Counted from the first letter of the stretch, positions 30,370 through 41,616 are shown. The stretch: DNA of 64,000 nt from Uliginosibacterium aquaticum (GCF_012972705.2 NZ_JABCSC020000002.1:186001-250000); one strand, 5' to 3'. Notes: generated from the sequence alone by a model not told the origin. Translations and numbers: made by a program.

Positions 30370-30416
30370 AGGTGTATTTTTGTGCCTGTACATGCCAAGC
30401 ACTGCCAGACGTGGAA

Positions 30417-30428
30417 TCACTCCCACTC
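30417..30428 (-). other. Attachment-site half at the guaA stop
   Basis: GAGTGGGAGTGA on the minus strand (Glu-Trp-Glu-stop) shares eight identical bases with the remnant at 25281-25288. It is the integrase-proximal junction of the element. Crossover limits cannot be set closer without an empty-site sequence. Confidence 0.65.
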
Positions 30429-31970
30429 GATCGTAGCCGGCGGCTTGCCCGACACGTCGTAGACCACACGATTAATACCACGCACCTCGTTGATGATGCG
30501 GTTGCTGACCTTGCCCAGCAACTCGTAGGGCAGCTCGGCCCACTTGGCAGTCATGAAGTCGGAGGTGCACACGGCACGCAGGGCTACGACGTATTCATAG
30601 GTGCGGCCATCGCCCATCACGCCGACGCTCTTAACCGGCAGAAATACCGCGAAGGCCTGGCTGGTCTTGTCGTACCAGTCGAAAGCGCGCAGCTCATCGA
30701 TGAAGATGGCATCCGCGCGGCGCAGCAGGTCGCAGTATTCTTTCTTCACTTCGCCCAGCACGCGCACGCCAAGGCCCGGACCCGGGAACGGGTGACGATA
30801 GACCATCTCGTGCGGCAGGCCCAGCGCCACGCCCAACTCGCGCACTTCATCCTTGAACAGCTCGCGCAGCGGCTCCAGCAGGCTCAGCTTCAAGGTATCT
30901 GGCAAGCCACCGACATTGTGGTGACTCTTGATGGTGTGGGCCTTCTTGGTCTTGGCACCAGCCGACTCGATCACATCCGGGTAGATCGTGCCTTGCGCCA
31001 GCCACTTGGCGCTGGGCAGCTTGGCGGATTCGGCCTGGAAAACTTCAACGAACTCGCGGCCGATGATCTTGCGCTTGGCTTCCGGATCAGTCACGCCCGC
31101 AAGATGGCCCATGAACTGCTCGGTGGCGTTCACGTGGATGACCTTCACACCAAGATGCTTGTTGAAGATGTTCATGACCTGCTCGCCTTCGTTCAGGCGC
31201 AGCAGACCGTTATCAACAAACACACAGGTGAGTTGGTCGCCAATCGCACGATGAATCAGCGCAGCCGCCACAGAAGAATCAACGCCACCGGACAAGCCCA
31301 GAATCACTTCATCGGAACCGACCTGCTCGCGGATCTTCGCAACGGCCTGATCGATGTAGTTCGGCATGGTCCAGGACGGATCCGCCTTGCAGATCTGCAG
31401 CACGAAGCGATTGAGCATGTCACGCCCCTTGAGGGTGTGCGTCACCTCAGGGTGAAACTGCACGGCATAGAAGCCGCGGTCTTCATCAGCAATGGCTGCG
31501 ATCGGACACGCCGCGTTGCTGGCGATGATTTTGAAGCCGGCAGGCAACGCGGTGACCTTGTCGCCGTGGCTCATCCAGACTTCGAGGAAATTTTCCCCTG
31601 CATCGCCAACCCGGTCTTCAAGGTGCTCAAACAACGCACCGCCGTGCGACTGGATCTCCGCAAAACCAAACTCACGCACTTTGCCCGCTTCGACCTTTCC
31701 ACCCAGCGCTTGCGCCATCCATTGCATGCCGTAGCAGATTCCCAGGACCGGCACGCCCAGTTCGAAAAGTTTCGGATCGGCCTGGTAGTCACTCTCGTAA
31801 ACCGAATTCGGACCGCCCGACAGGATGATGCCGGTGGGATTGAAGTCGCGAATGAAGTCGATGGAGACATCAAAGGAGTGCAGTTCGCAATAGACATGTG
31901 CTTCACGCACGCGACGTGCGATCAACTGGCTAACTTGGGAACCGAAATCGAGAATGAGGATCTTGTGCAT
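30417..31970 (-). CDS. guaA: GMP synthase (glutamine-hydrolysing)
   Basis: GuaA aminates XMP to GMP. The 517-residue product has a class I glutamine amidotransferase domain (catalytic Cys in [13 protein letters not shown]; His/Glu in FHPEVTHT), the PP-loop ATP pyrophosphatase motif [15 protein letters not shown], and the dimerisation domain ending [19 protein letters not shown]. The ending is the target site of P4-type integrases, and the last codons have been supplied by the incoming element. An MFS gene lies 6 bases upstream, between it and guaB. Confidence 0.97.
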   Translation of the reverse strand: MHKILILDFGSQVSQLIARRVREAHVYCELHSFDVSIDFIRDFNPTGIILSGGPNSVYESDYQADPKLFELGVPVLGICYGMQWMAQALGGKVEAGKVREFGFAEIQSHGGALFEHLEDRVGDAGENFLEVWMSHGDKVTALPAGFKIIASNAACPIAAIADEDRGFYAVQFHPEVTHTLKGRDMLNRFVLQICKADPSWTMPNYIDQAVAKIREQVGSDEVILGLSGGVDSSVAAALIHRAIGDQLTCVFVDNGLLRLNEGEQVMNIFNKHLGVKVIHVNATEQFMGHLAGVTDPEAKRKIIGREFVEVFQAESAKLPSAKWLAQGTIYPDVIESAGAKTKKAHTIKSHHNVGGLPDTLKLSLLEPLRELFKDEVRELGVALGLPHEMVYRHPFPGPGLGVRVLGEVKKEYCDLLRRADAIFIDELRAFDWYDKTSQAFAVFLPVKSVGVMGDGRTYEYVVALRAVCTSDFMTAKWAELPYELLGKVSNRIINEVRGINRVVYDVSGKPPATIEWE

Positions 31971-31976
31971 GATGGA

Positions 31977-33275
31977 TCAGGGCGTGGCGGAATCGGGAAC
32001 AGAGGAAGCTGCGGCCGCAGCGGCCGCCAGCGTGGCTTTGTGCGTCATCAGATAACGCATGGCCAACACGGCAGCGGCGGCCTGCAGTGCAGCACAGAAA
32101 AAGAAAGGAGCGCCAACACGCCAGTCATGCGGCGGCAGATGCGAGACGGTGGCCAACAATGGAGCACCAAGCATTGGCGCTAGCACAGCCATCAGGCTAT
32201 TGAGCGAAGACACAGCCCCCATGGTCTGCCCCTGATTATGGGCTTCAGCCGAGTTTGAAATCAGGCTTTGTACGGCAGCCATGGCGCCAAATGCCAGCAC
32301 ATTGCAGCCGATCACGGCGTACATCATCCAGCCCTGGGTCGCCATACCCCACAGGAAGTAAGCAACAGCCCCCGACGCAAGCCCGATCGCAGCCAGCTTG
32401 CGGGCACCGAACCAGCGCAAGAAATGTTTGAGCAGGAAACCCTGCACGATCACAGACATGACCCCTACAGCAAACAGCGACCAACCGTTTTCACCCGGCC
32501 CCCAGCCAAAGCGGAAGCTATTGGACAGAACCCAGCTTGTATGCAAGATGAATTGGGCCAGCGAAGCCAGCGCAATCACTGCCACCAACGGTCCCACCCC
32601 CTTGAGTTGATTCAACTTGCGCAAGGATGCAACAGGATTAACCGCAGTACGCCATTGGATCGGCTTGCGACGCTCGAGCGGCAAAGATTCGGGCAGTACG
32701 AAATAACCATACAACCAGTTCAGGATAGCCAGCGAACCTGCGGCGAAGAACGGCAGATGCAAATTGATAGCACCAAGAATGCCGCCCATCACGGGGCCGA
32801 GAATGAAGCCCATGCCAAACATGGCCCCAAGCATGCCGAAGCGGCGCGCTCGCTGCTCAGGTGGTGTGATATCGGCCACATAGGCATTCGCCACCGCCGC
32901 ATTGGCCTGCATGGCGCCGCCAACCAAGCGAACCGCCACCAGCATCCAAAGTGAAGTAGCCAAGGCAGTCGCAAAGAAATTCAGAGCCAAACCGCAGAAG
33001 CCAAGCAGCAGTACAGGACGTCGGCCATAGCGATCCGACAGCGCGCCAAGAAGCGGCGATCCGATGAAGTTGGCAAAACCAAAAGCAAACGCCACCGCTC
33101 CATACCACCAGGCTTGCTCAACCGGATTACGGGTAAAGCTGCCGACCAGCGCCGGCAACACCGGGATGATCAAGCCAATCGAAATCATGTCGATCAGCAC
33201 GGTGATCATGATGAAACCGATCCCCGCACTACGCCCCTTGGATTGCTGTTCAGGTGCAGGTGCGGGGTGATTCAT
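31977..33275 (-). CDS. MFS transporter (TetA-like, 12 helices)
   Basis: This 432-residue major-facilitator protein has about 12 hydrophobic helices, the motif A loop GALSDRYGRRPVLL between helices 2 and 3, and the helix 5 motif GPVMGGILGAINLHLPFFAA. It resembles the TetA/drug:H+ antiporter group, but the substrate is unknown. The C-terminal tail is alanine-rich. I choose ATG 33275 over the TTG three bases upstream. It sits between guaB and guaA on the same strand, 6 bases before guaA, so it is probably cotranscribed. A purine-related substrate is possible but not shown. Confidence 0.88.
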   Translation of the reverse strand: MNHPAPAPEQQSKGRSAGIGFIMITVLIDMISIGLIIPVLPALVGSFTRNPVEQAWWYGAVAFAFGFANFIGSPLLGALSDRYGRRPVLLLGFCGLALNFFATALATSLWMLVAVRLVGGAMQANAAVANAYVADITPPEQRARRFGMLGAMFGMGFILGPVMGGILGAINLHLPFFAAGSLAILNWLYGYFVLPESLPLERRKPIQWRTAVNPVASLRKLNQLKGVGPLVAVIALASLAQFILHTSWVLSNSFRFGWGPGENGWSLFAVGVMSVIVQGFLLKHFLRWFGARKLAAIGLASGAVAYFLWGMATQGWMMYAVIGCNVLAFGAMAAVQSLISNSAEAHNQGQTMGAVSSLNSLMAVLAPMLGAPLLATVSHLPPHDWRVGAPFFFCAALQAAAAVLAMRYLMTHKATLAAAAAAASSVPDSATP

Positions 33276-33329
33276 CAAGTAATTTCCGGAAGTCTTGAGA
33301 GCAGGCCATCAGAAGACGGCCCATGCAAC

Positions 33330-34877
<1,548 letters not shown>

Positions 34878-34890
34878 TCAAGGACTCACC

Positions 34891-35397
34891 ATGAAACTGA
34901 AGCTTCTCGCCATCACCCTGGCCTGCACACTCCCTGTGGTAGCTGGCGCCCAAGTCTACACATGGAAAGACAGTAGTGGCCGCACCCATTTTTCTGACCA
35001 GCCGCCTCCCAATACCGACGCCAAAGCCGTGCGCAGCAACATGGTTCCAGAGCCGGCAGCCGCCCCCAAGAGCGCTGGCAGCCCTCCAGTGGCCAACGCC
35101 TCCGGCGTCCCTGAAGCAAAAGCCTCTGCCCCTAAAGGATGGGAGGAGCGCGACCGCGACTTCAAACAGCGACAGGCCGAGAAAGCAGAAGCTGACGCAA
35201 AACTGAAGAAGGAACAAGAAGCCAAGGCCGACAAGGAGCGCTACTGCTCCGACCTGCGGCGCAACATAGCAATGCTCGAACGTGGCGGCCGAGTCGGCAA
35301 GGCCAACGAAAAAGGCGAAAACATCCCGATGGATGATTCGCAGATGCAGGCTGAAATCTCTCGCAGCAAGGCGCAATTGGCCAAAGACTGCAAGTAA
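34891..35397 (+). CDS. Exported DUF4124-domain protein
   Basis: This 168-residue protein has a signal peptide ([20 protein letters not shown], cut before QVY). The DUF4124 domain follows, with the hallmark [19 protein letters not shown], then a proline/alanine-rich linker and a charged coiled coil ([20 protein letters not shown]) ending with paired Cys (YCSDLRRN ... AKDCK). The family is common in periplasms of gammaproteobacteria and betaproteobacteria; its function is not established. AAGGA precedes the ATG. The gene ends at a terminator shared with convergent rnfH. Confidence 0.9.
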   Translation: MKLKLLAITLACTLPVVAGAQVYTWKDSSGRTHFSDQPPPNTDAKAVRSNMVPEPAAAPKSAGSPPVANASGVPEAKASAPKGWEERDRDFKQRQAEKAEADAKLKKEQEAKADKERYCSDLRRNIAMLERGGRVGKANEKGENIPMDDSQMQAEISRSKAQLAKDCK

Positions 35398-35416
35398 GCC
35401 TGACCTGACAGTCAGC

Positions 35417-35446
35417 AAGGCCGCCTTCGGGCGGCCTTTTGCGTTT
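35417..35446. terminator. Intrinsic terminator after DUF4124 gene
   Basis: AAGGCCGCC-TTCG-GGCGGCCTT with a UUCG-type loop is followed by TTGCGTTTTT. It lies between convergent genes; the A-rich side may also serve rnfH, whose stop adjoins it. Confidence 0.85.
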
Positions 35447-35746
35447 TTACAGTTCGCCGCCGCCCTTTTTCATGACCTTCCCCTCTTCAGCACGCTTGCG
35501 CCGCACCTCTTTCGGATCGGCAATCAAAGGGCGGTAGATTTCGATCCGATCACCGTCACGCAGAGCCGTATCAAGTCGGCAAATTTTTCCATACACGCCG
35601 AACTTTCCTTGCTCGAGCGTGATCTCCGGGTGCTTCTGAAGCAGACCACACGCATTTAGCGCCTGCTCAATATTTGCGCCCTCTGCCAGTTGCAGACTGA
35701 CCAACTCTTGCTTTTCGGGCAAGGCATAACAGACTTCAATTTTCAT
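35447..35746 (-). CDS. rnfH: RnfH family ubiquitin-fold protein
   Basis: RnfH is a small beta-grasp protein (UPF0125) often paired with RatA. The name comes from Rnf clusters but its role is not settled. The 99-residue product has the family segments [40 protein letters not shown] and EIYRPLIADPKEVRRKRAEE. It overlaps ratA by four bases (ATGA). No Rnf complex genes are in the window. Confidence 0.9.
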   Translation of the reverse strand: MKIEVCYALPEKQELVSLQLAEGANIEQALNACGLLQKHPEITLEQGKFGVYGKICRLDTALRDGDRIEIYRPLIADPKEVRRKRAEEGKVMKKGGGEL

Positions 35747-36198
35747 TTGAATACAGCTCCGGAACCCTGAGCGGCCAACTGATCGGCGCGCCGGATAAAA
35801 GCCTCTACGAAACTGCCGGTAATCTGGCTGAACACCGGCCCCAACACCTTTTCAAGCAGGCTGCTGGAAAACTCGTAATGCAAAACGAACTCCACTTTAC
35901 AAGCCGCCTCAGTAAGCGGAGTGAAGTTCCACTCCCCATCAAGCTTGCGAAACGGTCCTTCGCGCAAACGCATGCGGATGCGCCGGCCAGGTTCGACTTC
36001 ATTCACAGTAGAAAAATGCGCCTTGATCCCGTGATAGCGAATATGCACCACCGCCACCACATGCTCAACACTGCGCTCAAGCACCTCCCCCCCGCCACAC
36101 CAGGGCAGAAAGGCTGCGTAATCCTCCACGCCATCAACGAGCCTGAACATAGCGTCGGCACCATGTTCAACAAGAACGGACTTTCTGATTTCGGCCAT
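35743..36198 (-). CDS. ratA: RatA/COQ10 family START-domain protein
   Basis: This family covers bacterial RatA, described in E. coli as blocking 70S assembly, and mitochondrial Coq10, a ubiquinone-binding protein. The 151-residue product has the family pattern: [30 protein letters not shown] and [13 protein letters not shown] with the C-terminal helix [20 protein letters not shown]. The ratA-rnfH pair divergent from smpB is a conserved proteobacterial arrangement. Whether it acts as a toxin or in quinone handling is not decidable from sequence. Confidence 0.9.
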   Translation of the reverse strand: MAEIRKSVLVEHGADAMFRLVDGVEDYAAFLPWCGGGEVLERSVEHVVAVVHIRYHGIKAHFSTVNEVEPGRRIRMRLREGPFRKLDGEWNFTPLTEAACKVEFVLHYEFSSSLLEKVLGPVFSQITGSFVEAFIRRADQLAAQGSGAVFK

Positions 36199-36280
36199 GC
36201 GATTGAGGCTGCCTGCTGCGTCGCTGCTAGAATGCGCGATTCTAGCGGATCACGCGCCAACACTGCAGCCACGCAGCATC

Positions 36281-36730
36281 ATGAGCATCATTGACAATCG
36301 CAAAGCCTTTCACGACTACTTCATCGAGGAACGCTTCGAAGCCGGCCTTGTTCTGGAAGGCTGGGAGGTAAAGGCCATCCGTGCCGGCCGCGCGCAGATC
36401 AAGGAAGCCTACGTACTGATTCGCAGCGGCGAGATTTTCATCATCGGCATGCATATCAGCCCGCTACTCGCCGCCTCCACGCACGTTAAGCCTGACCCGG
36501 TCCGCACCCGCAAGGTCCTGCTGCACGCGAACGAGATCGACAAATTGATCGGCAAGGTTGAACGCGCCGGCTTCACCCTGGTACCACTCGACCTTCACTA
36601 CAGCAAGGGCCGAGTCAAGATGGAAATCGGCCTGGCGAAGGGCAAGAAGCAATACGACAAGCGCGAATCCGAAAAGGAACGCGACTGGGAACGCGAGAAG
36701 CAACGCCTCATGCGCGACAAAACGCGCTGA
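36281..36730 (+). CDS. smpB: SsrA-binding protein SmpB
   Basis: SmpB binds tmRNA and rescues stalled ribosomes by trans-translation. The 149-residue product starts [20 protein letters not shown] and has the OB-fold core ([20 protein letters not shown]) and the basic C-terminal tail ([20 protein letters not shown]). The ATG at 36281 matches the family; the longer frame starts inside divergent ratA. No ssrA gene was seen in the window. Confidence 0.96.
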   Translation: MSIIDNRKAFHDYFIEERFEAGLVLEGWEVKAIRAGRAQIKEAYVLIRSGEIFIIGMHISPLLAASTHVKPDPVRTRKVLLHANEIDKLIGKVERAGFTLVPLDLHYSKGRVKMEIGLAKGKKQYDKRESEKERDWEREKQRLMRDKTR

Positions 36731-36784
36731 CCTAGCGCAGCAAAAGCGAGCAGCGCTGTTCTCGGCGCCTCGCCACGCAACGGG

Positions 36785-36812
36785 CTGCACCCTCCAAATA
36801 AGGAGAGTGCAG
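36785..36812. terminator. Stem-loop between smpB and gltX
   Basis: An 11-bp stem (CTGCACCCTCC / GGAGAGTGCAG, one G-T pair) with a six-base loop lies between convergent smpB and gltX. No marked T-run follows, so it is a terminator candidate only. Confidence 0.5.
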
Positions 36813-36826
36813 CTAGGCCGCCCGCC

Positions 36827-38215
36827 TTACCTCAAACGCGCCAGCACTCGCTCACGCCCCAGCACCTCCAGGACGGCATCGATCGACGGCGTTTGCGCCA
36901 CACCAAGCAGCTTCACGCGCAGCGGAATTGCAAGCTGGGGCATTTTCAGACCCAACTCGCTGCAGGTTTCCTTGATCAACCCGCTCAAGGCCACCTTATC
37001 CCAGCTCACAAGGACAAGCTTGCTAGCCAGCAACGCCAGCGCCGAACAGGCGCTTTCGGTCAGGTGCTGAGCCGCCAGCTCAGCAGACGGCGCTACCTCA
37101 ACGAAGTATGACTCCACCGAATCAGCCAGCTCAACCAGGGTTGATACACGCTCCCGGTACAGTGCCACAACTGCGGCCAGCTCCGGCCCACCCTCGACAC
37201 TTACCGCGCGAGCAGCCAGACGCTTCGCCACATCAGCCGCCAACACTGACGGTTCAGTCTGCTTGATGTAATGTGCATTCAGCCACTTGAGCTTCTCGGT
37301 ATTGAACTGCGCGGCTGAGGGCGTGATGTGATCCAGATCGAACCACTCGACAAACTGCTCGCGCGAGAAGACCTCTTCGTCACCATGGCTCCAGCCCAGA
37401 CGCGCGAGATAGTTGATCACCGCCTCTTTCAGAAAACCCTCTTCGTCATACTGCATCACGCTGACAGCCCCGTGACGCTTGGAAAGCTTGGTGCCGTCAT
37501 CACCCAGGATCATCGAGAGATGCGCATAGAGCGGCACACTCGCCCCCAGAGCCTTGAGGATATTGATCTGACGCGGGGTGTTGTTCACGTGATCATCACC
37601 ACGAATCACATGACTGATACGCATATCCCAGTCGTCCACCACCACGCAGAAATTGTAGGTCGGCGTGCCATCGGCACGAGCGATAACCAGATCATCCAGT
37701 TCGGCATTGGAGATCTCGATATGCCCCTTAACCAGATCGTCCCAGGCCACCACTCCCTCGAGCGGATTCTTGAAACGCACCACCGGCTGCAATCCCTCCG
37801 GCACAGCAGGCAAAACCTTTCCAGGCTCCGGACGCCACCGACCGTCGTAACGCGGCTTCTCGCCACGCGCACGTTGCGCCTCACGGATGACCTCGAGTTC
37901 TTCCGGCTGGGTGTAACAGTGATAAGCCGTTCCAGCCGCCAGCATTTCACCAATCACCTGCTTGTAACGCTCCATCCGCTGCATCTGATAGAACGGGCCT
38001 TCGTCATGGGTCAGCTCCAGCCAGCTCATGCCATCAATGATGGCCTGGACTGCTTCGGGCGTAGAGCGTGCAACGTCAGTATCCTCAATACGCAAGACAA
38101 ACTGACCGCCATGACGACGTGCAAAGGCCCAAGAAAACAGCGCAGTGCGAGCGCCGCCGATGTGCAGAAAGCCAGTCGGGCTGGGGGCAAAACGGGTGCG
38201 AACAGGAGTGCTCAT
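36827..38215 (-). CDS. gltX: Glutamyl-tRNA synthetase
   Basis: GltX charges tRNA-Glu (class I synthetase). The 462-residue product starts [20 protein letters not shown], with the HIGH-like motif HIGG, and has KLSKRHG as the KMSKS counterpart ([20 protein letters not shown]), the stem-contact region and a helical anticodon-binding domain. The ATG at 38215 fits the family; the frame extends to 38251. No ribosome site is clear for either. Confidence 0.96.
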   Translation of the reverse strand: MSTPVRTRFAPSPTGFLHIGGARTALFSWAFARRHGGQFVLRIEDTDVARSTPEAVQAIIDGMSWLELTHDEGPFYQMQRMERYKQVIGEMLAAGTAYHCYTQPEELEVIREAQRARGEKPRYDGRWRPEPGKVLPAVPEGLQPVVRFKNPLEGVVAWDDLVKGHIEISNAELDDLVIARADGTPTYNFCVVVDDWDMRISHVIRGDDHVNNTPRQINILKALGASVPLYAHLSMILGDDGTKLSKRHGAVSVMQYDEEGFLKEAVINYLARLGWSHGDEEVFSREQFVEWFDLDHITPSAAQFNTEKLKWLNAHYIKQTEPSVLAADVAKRLAARAVSVEGGPELAAVVALYRERVSTLVELADSVESYFVEVAPSAELAAQHLTESACSALALLASKLVLVSWDKVALSGLIKETCSELGLKMPQLAIPLRVKLLGVAQTPSIDAVLEVLGRERVLARLR

Positions 38216-38268
38216 GGCTGACGGAATAGCATCAAAACGAAAGATCTGCATTTTAAGCGATGAAAGCT

Positions 38269-38297
38269 TTGACGAACCGAAAAAGCTTCCCTATAAT
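38269..38297 (+). promoter_or_regulatory. Sigma-70 promoter for tRNA-Val(CAC)
   Basis: TTGACG (38269-38274) and TATAAT (38292-38297) are separated by 17 bases, near consensus. The tRNA starts 44 bases after the -10. A GC-rich discriminator (CGGCCTC) follows the -10, as in stringently controlled stable-RNA promoters. Confidence 0.88.
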
Positions 38298-38340
38298 TCG
38301 GCCTCTCTTCTGACGGGAACGAAGTTTTTCCCAGTCATGC

Positions 38341-38416
38341 AGGCGGTTAGCTCAGTTGGTAGAGCACGTCCTTCACACGGACGGGGTCGTTGGTTCGAGT
38401 CCAATACCGCCTACCA
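38341..38416 (+). tRNA. tRNA-Val(CAC)
   Basis: A 76-base cloverleaf is present with CCA encoded. The acceptor pairs are AGGCGGT/ACCGCCT, the D arm is GCTCAGTTGGTAGAGC, the anticodon stem is CGTCC/GGACG with loop TTCACAC (anticodon CAC) and the T loop is TTCGAGT. It reads GTG codons. It is the second tRNA-Val in the window and stands alone with its own promoter and terminator. Confidence 0.95.
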
Positions 38417-38457
38417 AATATTTTTTCAGTCTGGAGTTAATGACTGAAAATCCTCAG

Positions 38458-38489
38458 AAAAGGCCTACAGCGATGCTGTAGGCCTTTTT
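38458..38489 (+). terminator. Intrinsic terminator after tRNA-Val(CAC)
   Basis: The stem AAAAGGCCTACAGC / GCTGTAGGCCTTTTT is perfect and ends in T5, 41 bases after the tRNA. The A-rich left side would make it work in both directions. Confidence 0.88.
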
Positions 38490-38957
38490 CGTTGCGCCAT
38501 ACTTCCAGCTCATGGACACCAGACTGAGTTGCAGCAGCCTGCATCTCAGCTTCTACCACGAAACTTTCGGAGGTTAAGCGTCTGACCACGCCACCTGAGC
38601 TGCGAACCCAGGACAGCGCAGTGCGTCTCGACCACCTCGAAAAGTCGCTATTGATGGCCTGCCGCCAAACATTGGGCGCAGAAAGCTTCGGTGCGAAGAT
38701 CTGGCCATAACCCCAGCAGCAAGAGCGCCTGCGAATCGTCTTCGGCCCGCGCGCGTACAAACCCATCACCAAGAAATAACGGCTCACACAAGCGATGACG
38801 ATCGCCTGACGTGCCGCCGCTACTGACTCAATCCAGGTCCCCAAAAATAGATATTCAACACAACTGGATAAGCATGGTGGAAATGCTTCGTTCCCACGCC
38901 TGAGTTGCCCTCGTAAATTGGCTGACACACAACAAAACAGCCAATTCAGGACACGTC
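38490..38957. other. Gap without a recognisable gene
   Basis: No frame here has a ribosome site, family resemblance or conserved motif. A 163-residue minus-strand frame spans most of it but runs through the tRNA terminator and looks like chance. The promoter of the downstream ABC transporter operon should lie near its right end; no clear -35/-10 pair was found. Confidence 0.5.
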
Positions 38958-39923
38958 ATGAAAAGAACGCTAGCGGCCGCCCTTCTCTTACTGAGCCTTA
39001 CCACGCAAACCTCGCACGCCACCGAGCCGCACGAAATCCGTCTCGGTTTTTCGTCCATCAATCCTGAAACCCGCATCGCCAAAGACAAGGGCTGGATCGA
39101 GGATGCACTCAAGTCACATGGCGTTACCGTCAAATGGGTCGAATCCCTGGGCAGCAACAAGAGTCTGGAATTCTTGCGTGGCAAGAACATCGACATCGCC
39201 TCGACCAGTTCGGCTTCCGCCTTCCTCGCACGCGCCAACGGCACGCCGATCAAGTTTGTGTACTGGACCGGCCGCAACTCGCACGGTGCGCCGATCCTGG
39301 TTCGCCACGACTCGCCTTACAAATCCATTACCGACCTGCGCGGCAAGAAAATCGCCGCTACCCCCGGCACCGGCCCGCTGATCTCGTTGATCGCCGCCCT
39401 GCACAAGCACGGCCTCACCGAAAAGGATGTCGAGATCGTCAGCCTGCAGCATGCGCAAGGGCGACTCGCGCTGGCTGCTGGTCGTGTCGAAGCCTGGGCC
39501 GCACTGGAGCCGGACTGGACCATCGCCGAAGTGCAGAACAAGGCCCGCATCCTGTTCGTCGACAAGAGTCTGGCCGGCGGTGGTGGGCTCAATGTGCGCG
39601 AGGAATACCTCAAGGCAAATCCGGAAATCGTGAAGATCGTACTGGCTCAATTCAATCGTGCCCGCGTCTACAGCAACCAGAATCCGGAACAAGCCATCAA
39701 GGATTTTGCCGAGTCATCCAAGGTCGATCTGGACGTTGCGCGCAAGGTCTTTCAGCGCTCGCTGGAGCAGAACGACAACCCGGAAATCGTGCCGCAAGAC
39801 GCCATCGATCTGGCTTTCTGGGGCGAGCTTTACAAGAAGCTGGGCTCGGTACCGGCCGATACGAATGTGGCCGCCGTCGTGAAGGACGTGCTGGACCCGA
39901 CCGTTTTCAAGCTGTCGAAATAA
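38958..39923 (+). CDS. ABC transporter substrate-binding protein, SsuA/TauA-like
   Basis: This is the periplasmic receptor of a nitrate/sulfonate/taurine-family importer. The 321-residue product has a signal peptide (cleaved about residue 21 after QTSHA) and the bilobed NMT1/SsuA fold: IRLGFSSINPETRIAKDKGW, GKNIDIASTSSASAFLARAN, LRGKKIAATPGTGPLISLIA and a second-lobe segment AAGRVEAWAALEPDWTIAEV. It is the first gene of a five-gene plus-strand cluster with permease, ATPase and two DszB-like proteins. The ligand is therefore probably an organosulfonate or sulfinate, but it is not determined. Confidence 0.88.
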   Translation: MKRTLAAALLLLSLTTQTSHATEPHEIRLGFSSINPETRIAKDKGWIEDALKSHGVTVKWVESLGSNKSLEFLRGKNIDIASTSSASAFLARANGTPIKFVYWTGRNSHGAPILVRHDSPYKSITDLRGKKIAATPGTGPLISLIAALHKHGLTEKDVEIVSLQHAQGRLALAAGRVEAWAALEPDWTIAEVQNKARILFVDKSLAGGGGLNVREEYLKANPEIVKIVLAQFNRARVYSNQNPEQAIKDFAESSKVDLDVARKVFQRSLEQNDNPEIVPQDAIDLAFWGELYKKLGSVPADTNVAAVVKDVLDPTVFKLSK

Positions 39924-39938
39924 GTCAGGGAGCGCACC

Positions 39939-40769
39939 ATGTCTGAACTGATCCTCAAACTGGTGCGCCCACTGGCCGCACCGGCCTGGCCCTACGCGCT
40001 GGCGCACCGCGCTGCTGCGATTGTCAGGCCCCTGATATTTCCGGCACTGATCCTCGCCGTGTGGCAAGGTCTGGGCAGCTTCTCACTGATTGACCCGGTG
40101 CTGCTGCCCACGCCTACCAAGGTGCTCGGCGCGCTGTATGAAATGGTCATCTCGGGTTATCTCAACCCGCATCTGGCCATCTCTTTCCAGCGTGTGCTGC
40201 TTGGCTTTGCCGCAGGTTCTGCTGTCGCCATCGTGATTGGTGCGCTCACCGGCTACTCGACCTGGTGGCGCTCCATCATCGACCCCACCATCCACGCCAT
40301 CCGCACCATTCCCGGCCTCGCCTGGATACCGATGTTCATCCTCTGGTTGGGGATCGATGAAGGCTCAAAGGTCGTGCTGATTGCCAAGGCTTCCTTCTTC
40401 CCGACTTATCTGAATTTCATGTCCGGCATCGCCCGGGCGGACCGCAAGCTCATCGAAGTCGGCCAGGTCTATCGGCTGCGCGGCGTCCGGCTGATCACCA
40501 AGGTACTGCTGCCGCACAGCCTGCCCTTCCTCTTCGTGGGCCTGCGCCAGTCGATGGGCGTGGCCTGGCTGGTGGTGGTGGCGGCGGAGCTGATGGGCGC
40601 CTCCAGCGGCATCGGATACGTGCTGCTCGACGGCGAAATGACCGGCCGTGCGCAGATCGTGATGGCCTGCATGATCGTCTTCGCCCTGTGCGGCAAGACC
40701 ACCGATCTCATCATCGCCCGCATCGCCCAGCGTGTGCTGAGCTGGCAAGACACGGTTGAAAAGGAATAA
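39939..40769 (+). CDS. ABC transporter permease, SsuC-like
   Basis: This is the inner-membrane channel subunit. The 276-residue product has about six helices and the cytoplasmic EAA loop (VGQVYRLRGVRLITKVLLPH, with the conserved Gly and LP) that docks the ATPase. It resembles SsuC/TauC permeases (GLAWIPMFILWLGIDEGSKV is the typical helix pair). It starts 15 bases after the receptor gene, with GGGAG before the ATG. Confidence 0.9.
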   Translation: MSELILKLVRPLAAPAWPYALAHRAAAIVRPLIFPALILAVWQGLGSFSLIDPVLLPTPTKVLGALYEMVISGYLNPHLAISFQRVLLGFAAGSAVAIVIGALTGYSTWWRSIIDPTIHAIRTIPGLAWIPMFILWLGIDEGSKVVLIAKASFFPTYLNFMSGIARADRKLIEVGQVYRLRGVRLITKVLLPHSLPFLFVGLRQSMGVAWLVVVAAELMGASSGIGYVLLDGEMTGRAQIVMACMIVFALCGKTTDLIIARIAQRVLSWQDTVEKE

Positions 40770-40782
40770 GGAAAACACCGCC

Positions 40783-41532
40783 ATGATCGACATCCAGAGA
40801 CTGGTCAAGAAGTTCGACGACTTCACCGCCCTCGGTCCGCTCGGCTTCACCTTCGACCAGGAGCGCATCCTCACCGTCATCGGCCCCAGCGGTTGCGGCA
40901 AGAGCACCCTGCTGCGCCTGCTCTCCGGGCTTGAAGCCCCCACGCAAGGCCGCATCCGCCTTGATGGCGAAACCATCAGCGGCCCGAACCCGCTCATCAG
41001 CGTTGCCTTCCAGGAACCGCGCCTGATGCCCTGGCTCACGGTCGCGCAGAACGTAGAGCTCGCCGTGTGGGATCGCCCCGATGCCGAACGCAAGGAAGCT
41101 GTACAAGCCGCCCTCGTCAAAGTGTCGCTCACCCAATTTGCCGATGCGCTGCCCAAGCAACTCTCCGGCGGCATGGCCCAACGTGTGGGGCTGGCCCGTG
41201 CGCTGGTCGGCAGCCCGCGCCTGCTCTTGCTCGACGAGCCATTCAGCGCGCTCGACCCGCTCACCCGCGTGCGCATGCAGGATCACTTGCTTGAAATCGT
41301 GGGCGACGACGGCCCCAATGTGCTGCTGATCACGCACGACATCGACGAAGCCATCGTGTTGTCGGATCGCATCATCGTGCTCGACGGCCCGCCCGCGCAG
41401 ATCCGCCGCGATCTGGTCGTCGACCTGCCCAAGCCGCGCAAACGCTCCTCGCGCGAGTTCCAGGAGATCAAGGAACTGCTGCTGGCCGACCTGCTGCCCG
41501 AGCGCATCGGTGCGCTGGAGGAAGCTGCCTGA
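40783..41532 (+). CDS. ABC transporter ATP-binding protein, SsuB-like
   Basis: This is the ATPase of the importer. The 249-residue product has Walker A IGPSGCGKSTLLRLL, Q-loop AFQEPRLMPWLTV, signature LSGGMAQRVGLARAL, Walker B LLLLDEPFSALD and switch His in LLITHDIDEA, all intact. The start at ATG 40783 (MIDIQRLVKKF) is preferred over 40756, which overlaps the permease end; AAGGA lies about 12 bases upstream. Confidence 0.92.
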   Translation: MIDIQRLVKKFDDFTALGPLGFTFDQERILTVIGPSGCGKSTLLRLLSGLEAPTQGRIRLDGETISGPNPLISVAFQEPRLMPWLTVAQNVELAVWDRPDAERKEAVQAALVKVSLTQFADALPKQLSGGMAQRVGLARALVGSPRLLLLDEPFSALDPLTRVRMQDHLLEIVGDDGPNVLLITHDIDEAIVLSDRIIVLDGPPAQIRRDLVVDLPKPRKRSSREFQEIKELLLADLLPERIGALEEAA

Positions 41533-41616
41533 TGAACGCCCGCTTCATACCTCCGCCCTGTAGCCGGCGCACCCAGCGCCAGCCCACCCCATCGCTCACG
41601 CAATAAAGGAACAGCC

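Larger units (their letters stand above)
25281..30420. mobile_element. Integrative element of about 5.1 kb in the guaA 3' end
   Basis: The element is bounded by direct repeats of GAGTGGGA at the guaA stop and at a guaA-end remnant. It contains, from the right: octamer repeats near the attachment end, a P4-type integrase, a small hypothetical gene, an AlpA-like regulator, a RelA/SpoT-HTH gene and a divergent zinc-ribbon gene. guaA is a known target for P4-family integrases. No replication, packaging or conjugation genes are present, so it is a satellite-sized or decayed island whose cargo is the two larger genes. Confidence 0.75.

Noticed and set aside
30372-32183. 603-codon plus-strand open frame over guaA
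   Set aside because: It is antisense to the well-conserved GMP synthase, has no family resemblance and no ribosome site; long antisense frames are common in GC-rich genes.
35447-36198. ratA-rnfH as a toxin-antitoxin module
   Set aside because: The pair is a conserved housekeeping arrangement next to smpB; toxin naming comes from overexpression work and does not imply an addiction module.
38269-38489. tRNA-Val(CAC) as an integration site of the downstream cluster
   Set aside because: No integrase and no second copy of the tRNA 3' end was seen downstream; the tRNA has its own intact promoter and terminator.
38437-38928. 163-codon minus-strand open frame beside tRNA-Val(CAC)
   Set aside because: It reads through the tRNA terminator stem, has no ribosome site and no recognisable motif.
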